A stretch of DNA of 64,000 nucleotides, from contig NC_061779.1 of assembly GCF_022458985.1 (NCBI RefSeq), forward strand, positions 11,296,501 to 11,360,500, given 5' to 3'. The notes under the pieces are model-generated. The model was not told where the DNA came from. It made no database searches and worked only from the letters and a program-made list of their open reading frames with translations. Both the position numbers and the translations under genes were made by a program. This DNA comes from Mugil cephalus. Its lineage: Eukaryota; Chordata; Actinopteri; Mugiliformes; Mugilidae. This document shows, one piece after another, positions 25,901 through 36,803 of the stretch (the first letter of the stretch is position 1; each line of letters begins with the position of its first letter).

Positions 25901-28735
25901 GTGTGAACGCACCCTGGTAATTACAGCGTATCAGTGTTGGTGGGTGTTGTGACACCGGTTTGATGAGAGCTGAGCACAGATAATCATCTTAAACTGTGCA
26001 GCAAATAGAACAATACAGTCCATAACCTGGTGGAAGCATTATGATGTTGTTAACGTTTTACTGAAAGCATCATAATGTGGAATATGGTGCCAGCATTTAT
26101 TTATAATACACATAGTGCTTGTTGTATTACTGATGTATTTTTATAGTCTGACAGACAGAAAGAAGTTATCATACCTGAACGGTTGTTGAGATTCCTTGAC
26201 TGCCCGGAAACACACAAGATGTCTCCTTGATCTGCTTTATAATTGCTGAATAACAGTTTATCACACAGGCTAATAATAGAACAACAACTCCGTCTAAACC
26301 AATACGCCTCACGCTGCTTCCTCTGAGGAAACCGAGCGTCTTGATCTAAAGGATTATTCAGTCAGATTTAGAGGGTGGTGTAACCTTTGATCATCAAAGA
26401 AAAGAAAAAATCAGCGTAGAATAACCTTGTAAACGCTTGATCAGACCGTTTCTGTCCGAGTGGAAACATCAGGCGAACGTGAACAAAGCTGGATTTTTCT
26501 GGCAGATTTGATGCACCACAGGAAACAGAACCACTTTCCACTTTTTTCCAGAAAAATCTTATCAAATTGTTTTATTTAGCATCACTAAGGGTCGTAGAAG
26601 TTAATTGAAGTACTAAGTTTTATAAATATACATGTCAGTAAATTAGGGCAGGCACTTCATTTTCTTTATTAACATTTTGAAGCACTGATGTTGATCACAC
26701 ACGACCCGAAAATAATCCAACTTTTGTTCTAACAGAGGTGCTGTTGTAGCTGGTGGTTTTACTAACTAGAGCGTTTTCTGTGCTGACTGACTCATGTCTC
26801 TCGCCTACTTCCACCAGACCTCACCAACATCTTCGAGTCGTTCCTCCCTCAGCTGCTGGCCTACCCCAACCCCATTGATCCTCTGAACGGGGACGCGGCC
26901 GCCATGTACTTGCACCGGCCGGAGGATTATAAACACAAGATCAAAGGTAGTGCACAAGGTTGTATGTCAGGACACAACGTGTATGTGTCATGGTTTACAT
27001 GAACGTTTGGGTGTTAAGAATCAACAATTTAACGTTTTAGCATTAGAGCCGTCGTTTACCAGTGTCGAGCATCACTGTCTCTAGTTTATATTGTGTCTCC
27101 TGCACTGGTCACTATAGTCGGATTCAGAGAACTAGTGAAGTGAAGTGAACAAAACAACACAGTAGAGATCGACTGACTTATTGTCTGGCCGATAATTCAG
27201 TTTTTTTACTGGTAGCGGCAGATACGAGGGTGTATTCGCCAATATATATATGTATTTTTGCTCCCAGCAAGATTTACAGACAGGCACATCCACAGGCAGC
27301 CCTGTGCTGCTGGAGACACTGAGGACCCCTGCAGTCCATACATTGCCCCTCCCCCGCTAGCAGAGTGCTAGCAGAGAAAATGCTCGCACTCATGTCCAGC
27401 ACCTCTACAAATAAGAGTTGAAAAAAAGTTTCCTTTCCTTCCGTATCACTCAACACCAACACATTATAGTCATTACTATCAACAGCCCCAACCTTTACTA
27501 TTAGCTAGCTAGCTGACGTTTTTTTTTCCTCTCTCTGCCAAGCTAATAATGCAGGTTGTCAATCAGCCACTGTCCATAGTTTAGATTGGAGCTGTTGTTA
27601 AGCTGTTGGTGGAATATGTGTTGATGTTAAAGCCAAGCTGTAAGACTAATACTGCCTATAAGCTAAACACACTTGGCTGAGAAGGACCACGGGCCAAAAC
27701 TCCAGCTGTGATGTCCATTGAGAAGGAGGTGATTGAGAGTCAAGCACGAAAAAGTAATTGACAGGTTTGCCTCTGTCAAGCTGAGGCGGAATAGATTGGA
27801 GTCTGCAGGGTTTGTTCAGTCCAAAAGGAAAGACAGAGGATAGAATAATGTCTCTCAGCATCTCGATAAACATTTATGTTTTTGCTTAAATCGAGACTTG
27901 TAACATTTGTTACCATTGTGTAATTTTTATCAGGTAGACGGAGAGAAAATAAGCAGTATTGGCTGCAAATATCGGCTCAGGAAAATCGGCAGCACGTATC
28001 AGCCATCGGCCAATGCTGATGTGAAACAAATCGGTATCGGCCCTAAAAAATCCATATCGGTCGGTCTCTACAACACAGCTCAAATCATCTCATTTAGACT
28101 CACTCAGGAGAGGCCAGCTCTGTTACAACTTGTTGCTCGTCCTAGCCTCCCAGCTAACAGTAGCATTCCCCTCTTGAACGATGAATGCAGGCTACTGCCA
28201 ACTGCTGTTAAGAAGAGTTATTTCCTTTGGTGAAGGCGCTGAATGTATGTGCCAGCTGGCCGCTGGCCGTAGCCTTTGCAGCGTGTTCAAGTGCAACTTT
28301 TCTTTTTGGCCGAGACACATGCTACATGAGGCAACGTCACAATCAGTTTTTGTTGGCGTCCGTTAGCTGTTAGCCACATGATTACACATTTGTGTTTTAA
28401 TGCTCGTACGTGATCTTTCATGACCTCCGCTAACCTTTTGCACCACCAGGTTGACATGAAAGGTTCATTTAATGCATTTATTCACAGGAATATTTCAGTG
28501 ATAATTAAATACGAGTGTGTGAAAGTGTCTGAAGAAGTAAAGTTGCTGTTGCCGAAGCGTCACATGGTTTCAGTTGTCCCTCTTTCTCCCTGCTCCTGTG
28601 TCTCTTTCAGAGTACATCCAGAAGTACGCCACAGAGGAGGCTCTAAAGGAGCAGGAGGAGGGAGGCGGCGACTCCTCCTCCGAGAGCTCCATGTCGGACT
28701 TTTCGGAGGACGAGGCTCAGGACATGGAGTTGTAG
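19944..28735 (+). CDS. ube2h: Ubiquitin-conjugating enzyme E2 H
   Basis: UBE2H takes activated ubiquitin from E1 onto its active cysteine and passes it on with the CTLH/GID-type E3 complex. Exons: 19944-19996, 23917-23993, 24263-24337, 24437-24476, 25433-25485, 26818-26946, 28611-28735. They total 552 nt, 183 aa, the same length as the human protein. The start [18 protein letters not shown] is the known N-terminus. The UBC fold shows the HPN motif ([10 protein letters not shown], about residues 73-82) and active-site Cys87 in [13 protein letters not shown]. An acidic serine-rich tail ends in EDEAQDMEL. Against the remembered human sequence there are only a few changes, such as FHGPPG for FYGPQG. 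All introns are GT-AG; intron 1 is 3.9 kb and holds a possible second promoter. Confidence 0.97.
21080..21350 (+). promoter_or_regulatory. Candidate internal CpG-type promoter in ube2h intron 1
   Basis: Within 45 bp lie an inverted CCAAT box (ATTGG, 21122-21126), an ETS core (CCGGAA, 21142-21147), a YY1-type AACATGGCGG (21146-21155) and an Sp1 box GGGCGGGGC (21157-21165). This arrangement is typical of TATA-less promoters and stands alone in an AT-rich intron. It could drive an alternative ube2h first exon or a non-coding transcript. No consensus donor was traced, so the transcript is inferred only. Confidence 0.45.
24770..25175. mobile_element. Inverted-repeat MITE candidate in ube2h intron 4
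   Basis: Two arms of about 75 bp are imperfect reverse complements. The left arm (about 24825-24900) contains CCCATTTCTTGTCAGGTAAT and the right arm (about 25078-25160) contains ATTACCTGGCAAGAAATGGG. A loop of about 180 bp separates them. Outside the arms, related GCAAAAGTT words suggest that the ends extend a little further. There is no coding capacity. This is the form of a non-autonomous DNA transposon, but the superfamily is not clear because the exact ends and target duplication were not fixed. Confidence 0.55.
27163..28070. mobile_element. Complete non-autonomous hAT-type transposon in ube2h intron 6
   Basis: The 908-bp insert is bounded by a perfect 8-bp direct repeat, CAACACAG, at 27155-27162 and 28071-28078. 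Its ends are inverted: TAGAGATCGACTGA at the left, TCGGTCGGTCTCTA at the right, with matching subterminal GGCCGAT words. An 8-bp target duplication plus a TAGAG terminus is the hAT superfamily signature. The interior has no transposase frame that I recognise, so it is a deletion derivative that would need a transposase from elsewhere. It is of moderate age, since the terminal repeats have diverged. Confidence 0.8.
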
Positions 28736-31070
28736 TGAAGGCGGAGCCCCCCTTCACCTCACAACAGACTGTCATTTCCTAAAGAGCAAGAAACTCAGTG
28801 CTATATTCATATTTAAACGAGACAATTTTTTTACAGCAACACAAGGATTTTTATTGCTACACGAGGATTTGCAGTACGATATTGCAGAATATTATCTTAG
28901 GAATTCATCGCCACCGGCCCCCTCATCTTCATCCAGAGAGCCCGTTCAGATCCAAGAGGAAGCACTTCGTTGTTTTCCGTCATCGTTTGTGGCTTTTTTT
29001 TGAAACACTGCCTGAGTCTAAGCAGAGCAGTGAGACCATCACAGGAGGACACAAAACTGTTTTCCCCATTTGTACCACAGACCAGGCCGCTCCTCCTCGT
29101 CCTCCTCCTCCTCGTCCGCTGTTAACACGCTCAAGTTCTTTCCCCCCCCCCCCCCCTTTCACCTTTTCACCGCGTCGTCGGGGCGTCGTTGCCCCGGCGA
29201 CGGAAGACCGCACGGTGACAATCCACGATTTCGTAGCGGTCTTTAGTTCTTTGCCACCGCCGCCATGAGGAGTTTCCCATCGGTGTCATCGCATCTCAAG
29301 ACGTCCAGCGTGTCCAGACGGCCTCTCCAGCAGAACCGCCCTCTGCGCAAACCTGCAGACACATCGCACACGATCAAACAACCAGCACATCAATCATGAC
29401 AAAACGCCACAGCATGTGTGTGTGTGTGCGTGCGTGTGTGTGTTTGTGCGCATGCCTGAATGTAATCCATTGATATCTTGTGTTGTAACCGGCCCCCGGA
29501 TGCTCAGCAGAAGATCCGAAGAGAGAGGCCTCTTCTTCGTCCCTCCCTTCTCCAGCGTCCGTCTCCTCCTCCTCCTCCTCCTCCTCCTCTCCGTTTTAGG
29601 AAAGTGTTCGTCATTCTCTGAGTATCTTTGTATATTGTGGCATGACACAAGTAAGAAGTAAAGTTTTTGTAGGGCTTTCTTTGTGGAGCTGTATCGCTTG
29701 TAGACATGAAGAGGACGTTTGTGTGAGCCAGGCCGGGTTTTGGTGGGCGAAGGGATTATCCAGGTCCTTGTTGAACTGTTGAATTTCTTAACTCTGCCTA
29801 TTGCTTGTGTTGAACTATAATAGGTGTTTGACTTGCGTAGGGATAGTTAGTTTCTTCTTCTTTCCTTTTTTTCTTTGCAGGTGGTGAGTCCTATCATAAT
29901 GTATGGTTTAATACTTCTATAATACACTAGTTTAAAAAACTACTCGTCCTGGAAAGATGAGGAGAATTACACATCTTTATCTGTGGGATGGCCTCCAAAG
30001 AAATGTTGCACCCCCTTTTCTTCTGTAAACGTGTCCATCGAAGATGATTTACGTTGTTTGAGCCGTTCAGCGCGGTCACATTTACCTTTTCTTTTTCATG
30101 CTGTTTGTGGCCTGTTGTTTTCCAAAATGGTGGGACCAAAATCTGATTGATCTACAGGCGTTCGTTTCATGTTTCCCAAAACGAGGAATTCCCCAGAAAG
30201 AGTTTACACTGATGTTGAGTTGATGATAATTTTTTCCTCAAAGGGTCAAACTCTCTGATTAGTTCAGACTTAAGTCCAAGCACATGTTGATTACTCACCA
30301 GAGGACACTTTAAAACAGTTTGTCCTTGTTTACCCCCCCAAAAAAAGGTTCATGTGCCTGTTTGCGATAATGTGGAGGAGGTGTTTCCAGAGCGGTGACC
30401 GTTTACCACTCTTTGTTTTTTGTTTTAGTGGCTTGAAGCCTGATACAGTAGATGTTTGTAACATTGCAGATCAGATTGTTATTTCTGTAAGGAATCAAAA
30501 ACCAGAATATTGCCACCACCAGAGGGGTTTGTTTCTTCTTGTCTGAAGAGAAACTGATTAAAATCAAACATTTAATGACTAATCCCTTAACAAAAAAAAA
30601 AGAGAAGAGTATCTCATCCATTGTGTCTTTCAAGAAGGTGCTGACCTTCATTTATACTTTAACATATGTTGGTAAAACTGGCACGTCTCAGTTTTTTTGA
30701 CATGACATTAAAAATGTATATGTTAAATAGCCTCATTAAAATGGCTCTAATTAGCCTTGGTAACCAAATATGTGTTGGTGTAAGTTAACCCGACGTCTCG
30801 GTCAGTTTTCATTCGCCACTAAAACAACCCACTGTCCAGCCTTGTTGTCGTCCATCATATTACTTTTTTTTCTCCTTTAATTTTTATTAATGAAACTCAT
30901 ATATTTCATGCCTATAATTTGTTTTAATGCTTTTATTTTTAATCGTTTGAGCCCAGGATTACAGATCAAGATATCCCAGATTTTTAAAAGGCAAAAAAAT
31001 GAATAAATGTGCTTCCCTTGTAACTCGGAGAGAGAAATAAATAAGAGTGAAAAATAAAAAAAACATACAA
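28736..31070 (+). other. Long 3' UTR of ube2h
   Basis: After the stop codon the transcript probably continues about 2.3 kb to AATAAA signals at about 31035-31045. It holds a C-run near 29141-29156, CCT/CTC tracts at about 29091-29112 and 29561-29588, and GT-repeats near 29416-29445. UBE2H in other vertebrates also has a long 3' UTR. Open frames here are low-complexity and not credible genes. Confidence 0.55.
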
Positions 31071-31259
31071 TGTCATCATCTTGTTTCTGTGTGCGGTGGG
31101 TGATGAGGTCCGAAATATGTTTTTCACGTTTCCTGATTTGTCTGATTAATTATCTCTGTAGCCTGGACTGGTGAGTTTAAAGTGGTGAGCTGGAATAAAA
31201 TAGTGTTATTTTGGGGAAACTCAACTCGAGTGGTTCATTACAACAACTGCACCTTCTGT

Positions 31260-31273
31260 CCACTAGATGGCAG
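31260..31273 (+). promoter_or_regulatory. CTCF-like motif between ube2h and the miR-183 cluster
   Basis: CCACTAGATGGCAG fits the CTCF core consensus (CCASYAGRKGGCRS) at every position. It lies between the ube2h 3' UTR and the microRNA cluster, where a domain boundary would be plausible. Binding cannot be judged from sequence alone. Confidence 0.4.
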
Positions 31274-31599
31274 TCCACTCTCTGTCTCATGAAGGCTGAC
31301 GTCTTTCCATAAGGGGTTGGACAGTTTTTTTAGATTTAAAGTTTAAATTAGATCGGATAATTAAAAATTAGATCGGACTGCTTTTAAGTTTTGCACCATC
31401 CACGTTTGTTTATAAAGTTGTGTTTGTTTTGTGGCCGTGACATGTCGAGGAAAGTCCGTTTTTTTTATAACTATTTTAATTATAACTATAATTTTGGACG
31501 AATAAGGTTTAGCTACATCGGTTTTACAGAGTCCAGGCATCACTGACATAACAAATAAAATTGTTTTATTTAAACACCTGAAAATTGTAGGTAATCACA

Positions 31600-31800
31600 T
31601 GTGAGATAAGATTATCCTTTATTTATCCCACAGAGGGAAAAAATGCACATTTGCAGCAGCAGACAGTTTAAAGACAGCATACAGAGGAAATAAAAAGAAG
31701 TAAACATTAAATAAGTACAAAAATAGAAAATGAAATACAGGTGAAATCGTATGTAAATAGATCAATTTGACACATTCAGTGAATAAAGCTCATGAAACAG
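31600..31800. repeat. Retroposon-like 3' end
   Basis: The words 'attatcctttatttatccca' and AGAGGGAAAAAATG, followed by an A-rich tail with AAATAAGTACAAAAATAG, resemble the dispersed tail seen at 3845 in cax1. Confidence 0.4.
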
Positions 31801-31809
31801 AAGTTACTA

Positions 31810-34465
31810 AACAAGATAATAATGTGCTTGTCCAGTGTGTGTATGTGTGGTCACATGGGAGCAGGATTTATTGCACAGCCTCACATGATTTTTAGAAACT
31901 TAAACTTTCATTATTAAAACGGCACAAAAAGCTGCCTCGAAACCAGCAATTGTCTCTCTCTGTTGAGGCCCATATTGTCTTGGCGTGTGCGTGGATTGTC
32001 TTAAATAAGTAAATGAGTGAATGGAAGGAGTTTCTCAGATGATGTGACAGACTCAGGCCCAGAGTATAATGATCTTATGAAATATTCATCGCTGTGTGGC
32101 CACGCAGCCTCCCTCTGAGCATGATCTGGTTTCCTGTTTCAATATCAGTTTAATTTGGCTCGACTGACACACTCAAGTAACGGAGATTATCAGGGTTTTT
32201 TGGCCATTGTCGATATTGTTACAGAAAGTATTTTTTTATATACATTAAAAATATGAATATTCTTAAAAAGTATTTTAGAATGAAAGTTATATTTATTCGT
32301 ACGAATTTGGCGCATCTCTTTCATCTTTTAACATTTAAAAGAATTGTTTTGCCAAATCCATTTGAGTCCAAACATATCATGTGAAGATATATATTTTTTT
32401 AATGCAACATGGAAATGCAGTTAATTTGTGAGGATGTGACGAGAGCAATAATATAATTTAAATAAGAGTGAAGTTATTTCAGAGTAACTCGAGCAGCAGC
32501 GGGAGAAGAAGCAGAAGGGTGCTGGCCGGCTGCGCCTCCTTCATAATGTATGGAGAGGACAAAGAGTTCACGGGTGGATTTCAGCGTCAACCTACAAAGA
32601 ACCGTAACCCAAACCTGTTCTATCCGACTCCGGTGGATTCGCATCAACTGAAAGGATGATGCCTCTTTTTCCACCTGCAATCTGTCTAATAATCACCGAC
32701 AGCAGGTAAATGAGCCCCGGACGGACCTTCGGGTGCTCGTATAAAGCGAGGGACAGACGAGGCCTAGGCTCGGAGAAACTTTCAGACCTGTGCTGGGATG
32801 AGAGAGCGGAGCTTCAGGCCTGTCTGCAGCAGGGTGCCACACCCGTGGGGATGCTGGTAGGTCTAACTGCGTGTGATTATGTGGCAGGTACAGAGAAATT
32901 TTAAGAAATGAAAACGGTTATGTTTTACTTTTTTTTGTCTGACGCATCATAAATCTTAACTATTAGAACTATATGACAGATGTGCTTTCAATTAAAATTA
33001 GTTTGACGTATGTAACATTTATTTGGGCAGCATTAAATTACCACACAGCTGCCCCTCATCGTCGCCACTGCAGTGCGCGCTCTGTGCGTAAAAGGCGCAG
33101 CGGAAATGTACTGTAGGCCTGCGTATGGAGGCGGCAGAAGGAGAGGGAGGAGGGCGGTTTGGATTACTATGCTGCCAGTGGGTTAAGATGCTTACCAACT
33201 AATTACCTGTCCACTAGAAAATCCCCTGCTATACAGCCCAAAACAAGCAGGGAGCCGTGAGGGACGGGAGACACGGAGACGTGCAGAGTAAACTGATTCT
33301 GTGTGGACCTGCGGACTGAAGAAGTGTTAAAGGGATAAAAAATGACCTCTCCTCCACCACACGCAGCCCAGTTGATTCATCCGAATGACCGGCAAATTAC
33401 TTCTACTTTCTACTAAATGTAATTTTAAGGATGGCTGTTCTGGATGCTTTTTTTAAGGTTTGGTTCAGTGAAGAAGCGTCTTGGCTTGTCCTAACTGTAA
33501 AGTTTTTTTTGTGCGCAGTGAGGATATTGGATCAACTTTATGAGGTAAGAAATACGATGTTGCGTCTGAACAGAGACAGAGAGAGAGAGTAACCAGGCTA
33601 CTTATTATTAAACTCCGTGTAAATTAGGAAACACCCTGCTATGATCCTCCATTGTCGTGACTACAAAAAAATACATGTTTGTCTTTGAATTTGATGAGTT
33701 ACTTTCTGCAAAGAAACACTTGGTCATAACAAATGACGTGATGTAAAGATTTTTTAAAAAATCCAGAAAGAAAATAGTGATTACACAAGGTGGGATGGAT
33801 TTAACCTTCACTGTAGTAATGATCATCTTAATGGAAGGACCTGAATGTATATTATATGTTTAATTCACTAGATGAAGGGTTACTTTATCAGATCTGTTGT
33901 AAACGTGGGGCCTTATAATGGGGGGCATTAGGAGCAACTAAAAACATGCAACTAAATAGAGCAACTTCAGGAGATTTAGAGTAATGCTCTCTCTCTCTCT
34001 CTCTCTGAAGCTTTTTACTCTATTGATCTCTCCCGGAAACGGGAAGATGAGCCCTGCTTTGGGACCCATTTGGAGCATCTCAAAAATCACTTAGCGCATC
34101 ATTCTCCACAGCCGGATTCAACCCGAGCAGCAGACCTGCTCCTTCACCACGTTCAGCACGGCTCTCATGGAGGCCGCGAGTGTGACAAAATGCTAAAAAA
34201 CTGAGTAACATTTATAAGGTTTAATCAGCGCACCAGTTTATGGAGATTTTCTTAGAGAAAGTGGATTTCTGGGGACAGGATATCTGGCCCAGCGGCCGAT
34301 GGAATCGCTGGACTTATTCGCCATCCTGTGAGGTAGACAAAGCAGATATGAGGGAACGACGCCATTGATTCTGACACTGTCTGATCATTTCTACTCTGCG
34401 CAGGACTCCTAAAGACACTAAAACAAAACAAGGCTTCCAGAAAAAAAGGCAGACACACGAGTTGG
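31810..34465 (+). other. Region upstream of the microRNA cluster, likely pri-miRNA and its promoter
   Basis: No coding gene is recognised. A GC-richer island at about 33040-33320 follows AT-rich DNA and is a reasonable place to look for the pri-miR-183 promoter. A (CT)n run lies at about 33989-34008. Frames such as 32468-32659 and 32710-32904 have no support. Confidence 0.3.
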
Positions 34466-34469
34466 ACTA

Positions 34470-34565
34470 CATCTCCTCCTGTTCTGTGTATGGCACTGGT
34501 AGAATTCACTGTCACGGCACACTCTCAGTGAATTACCATAGGGCCATAAACAGAGTAGAGACAGA
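34470..34565 (+). ncRNA. mir183: miR-183 precursor hairpin
   Basis: The 5' arm at 34489-34511 carries the miR-183 mature sequence (starts TATGGCACTGGTAGAATTC) with no mismatch to the vertebrate miR-183-5p that I know. The 3' arm at 34528-34549 (starts GTGAATTACCATAGGGCC) is miR-183-3p with a small change in the centre relative to human. The arms pair around a short loop. It is the first member of the cluster and lies on the same strand as ube2h. In vertebrates it is expressed in hair cells, photoreceptors and sensory neurons. Confidence 0.96.
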
Positions 34566-34649
34566 ACCACACTGCCGCCGTCCGTGTCCTAATCCTTGTA
34601 TATATTCAAGTGTAAAACCAACCGACGGATCCACTCCCCTTAAACATGT

Positions 34650-34745
34650 CAGATCTTCTTTGCCCATTTTGGCACTAGCACATTTTTGCTTTTTTCTCCT
34701 GGTTTGAGCAATCATGTGTAGTGCCAATATAGGACAAGACAGACA
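34650..34745 (+). ncRNA. mir96: miR-96 precursor hairpin
   Basis: The 5' arm at 34668-34690 holds mature miR-96 (starts TTTGGCACTAGCACATTTT; seed TTGGCAC). The 3' arm at 34710-34731 (AATCATGTGTAGTGCCAATA...) is the star strand. The two arms pair across a loop of about 19 nt. It starts 157 bp after the miR-183 5p strand ends, so both must come from one primary transcript. In humans and mice, seed changes in miR-96 cause hearing loss; here the seed is intact. Confidence 0.96.
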
Positions 34746-34984
34746 CTCAGCCGTGCGTTTTAGTCCAGCGCTGTGAGCCTGTTTCTAAATATTCTTGTGT
34801 ATTAGCTCTGTGAAACAAACAGAGAGGAGAGCGAGAGACAAAGGAGATCAACTATGGATCCTTATCGATTGCGCCGTCCCTCTCGGATGTCAGTAGTTGC
34901 CATGGAGGCCCATGCTCTGTCTCTGAGATGTCTCTCCGTGTAACATGAACTTCGGTCGTCACACAGATCTGGTGGCGGTGACCG

Positions 34985-35085
34985 GCGCACTCTCCCACAG
35001 TGTTTGGCAATGGTAGAACTCACTCTGGTGGGCTGGAAGGATCCGGTGGTTCTAGACTTGCCAACAACTGACTGAGAGCTTTGAC
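34985..35085 (+). ncRNA. mir182: miR-182 precursor hairpin
   Basis: The 5' arm at 35003-35024 holds mature miR-182 (starts TTTGGCAATGGTAGAACTCA). The 3' arm at 35047-35067 (TGGTTCTAGACTTGCCAACA) is the star strand. It lies only about 0.3 kb after miR-96, against roughly 4 kb in human as I remember it. The three hairpins share orientation and related seeds. Confidence 0.95.
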
Positions 35086-36742
35086 CCGTCCAACCTCCAA
35101 AGACCACAGACTCTCCGCAGGAAGACGTTTTGCATTTAGAAATGTGTGTTAGATATGTCAAAACCAATGCCGGGGTGAGCTTTGTAAAAAGTAATACGCT
35201 TTTTTAACAGGCGCAGATGTTGGTTGTGTGAGTGACTGCAGGCGGAGCAGCGAGGGGTTTAAATACACCATCCCCCCCTGAGCGTTCTTGCAGTCTCAAA
35301 ACACTGTAGAAATCTGCAAGGACAAAGAAGGGCTACAGTTTCTCCGAGGAGGACACACAGACAGAAATACATCACGAGTCTAGTGATTGTGGTGGATGGG
35401 AAAACATCCATAAAGATTATAGATGTCCTGCCTCTCCCGTCCTGCAGATGTAGTCTGCCACAGTTAGTTGATCATAGCATCAAACTCTTGTGTAATCTTA
35501 GACTTCAAACGCTAAAGGCACGAACCAAAGGAGGCCTTTGATTATTGGGCTGTAACGCATACAGGCCATTAAGCTCCTAGTTGACTATAATCTCCCCTGA
35601 TCAATAAATCAATGGTTGCTCATGTGTTTGGCTGTGAGCAGAGCAGCTGAAGTTGTGAAGTTGTAAATCCTCGGTTGTGTTAGTGTTAGCAGCAGCTACA
35701 AGAGCTCAGCTTTATGGTGCAACCTGATCTCAGTCCGTCACGAAAGGTCTGAACCATGAGGCTGCAGGGGTTCATGGCAAATAGAGTTAGTGCTGCCTTT
35801 ATATCCCACAGACACTTTGGAAAATGCATTATAAAAGAAAGTCCTCATTAAACCCACAGGGTCGTAGAAACGACGGAGAACGTTACTCGCTACTGCTCGA
35901 GTGTTTCGTACATTTACAATTTACGGCTGCACATAAAACAGACATGATCAGTTTTTAAGGAGGATTCTGATAATTTACAGACTGTTTTAGGTCTAAACGA
36001 GTCAAAAATAATGTGATTTCCTGTTTGTTTTACATAACCAAAATAATACATTTTCACAGTTTTTAATTTTGCCTGTCTTTGAGATAAAAATGGACCTTAA
36101 CATTAGGATGAACTTGTCCAGAATTAATCTTTGCATCTTCAAATATTTCTTTCGTTTAACATGTTTTTAGATTACCTGAAACAGATAAATAAGTCAGTCA
36201 GGTCTGACTTATTTGTCAGACAATTTGGAATAAAGTGAAGAAAAAGACAAAACTCTGGGTCCCTAATTTATTACATTACCGCACACTGGCTGCAGGTCTC
36301 GCAAATGTACAGACAGATTACTGGTAGGGCTGCATGCTGGGATAGAGCAGTCAGAGCAATCAGGAGCTGATAAATGTTCATCATGTTTCAGTAGGAACCC
36401 TGTGAGAGTCCATTATAGCCGACTGCAGAGGCTGCGAGGTTAAGTGGTGCCAGCGCAGAGAGAGGAGAGGAAGGAGGGAGACCGGCACGCTGACAGCTGG
36501 TACGAGTGATTAGACTGTGTAGTGATGCAGGGAAGGCATCAAAGCTCTTTAGGGAGAATCCCTAACTGGGAGGGGGCGGTACAAGGACGCACACAAACAG
36601 ACACACGCGTATAAAATCTGGATACACAACTTCCTGGTTGCTAAAACTAAGCTTACAGGTCCAACAGCGTATAGCTCTGCACAGGCCATCTGTCTTCTTC
36701 AGACGTACCACCGACCAGTGGATTATCACCAGCTCTGCCCCA

Positions 36743-36803
<61 letters not shown>

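Noticed and set aside
28798-29268. A 156-codon plus-strand frame after ube2h.
   Set aside because: It is proline-rich because of C and CCT runs in the 3' UTR; no domain or start context.
34151-34180. RE1/REST-like TTCAGCAC word upstream of miR-183.
   Set aside because: Only the left half fits; the second half of the motif is absent.
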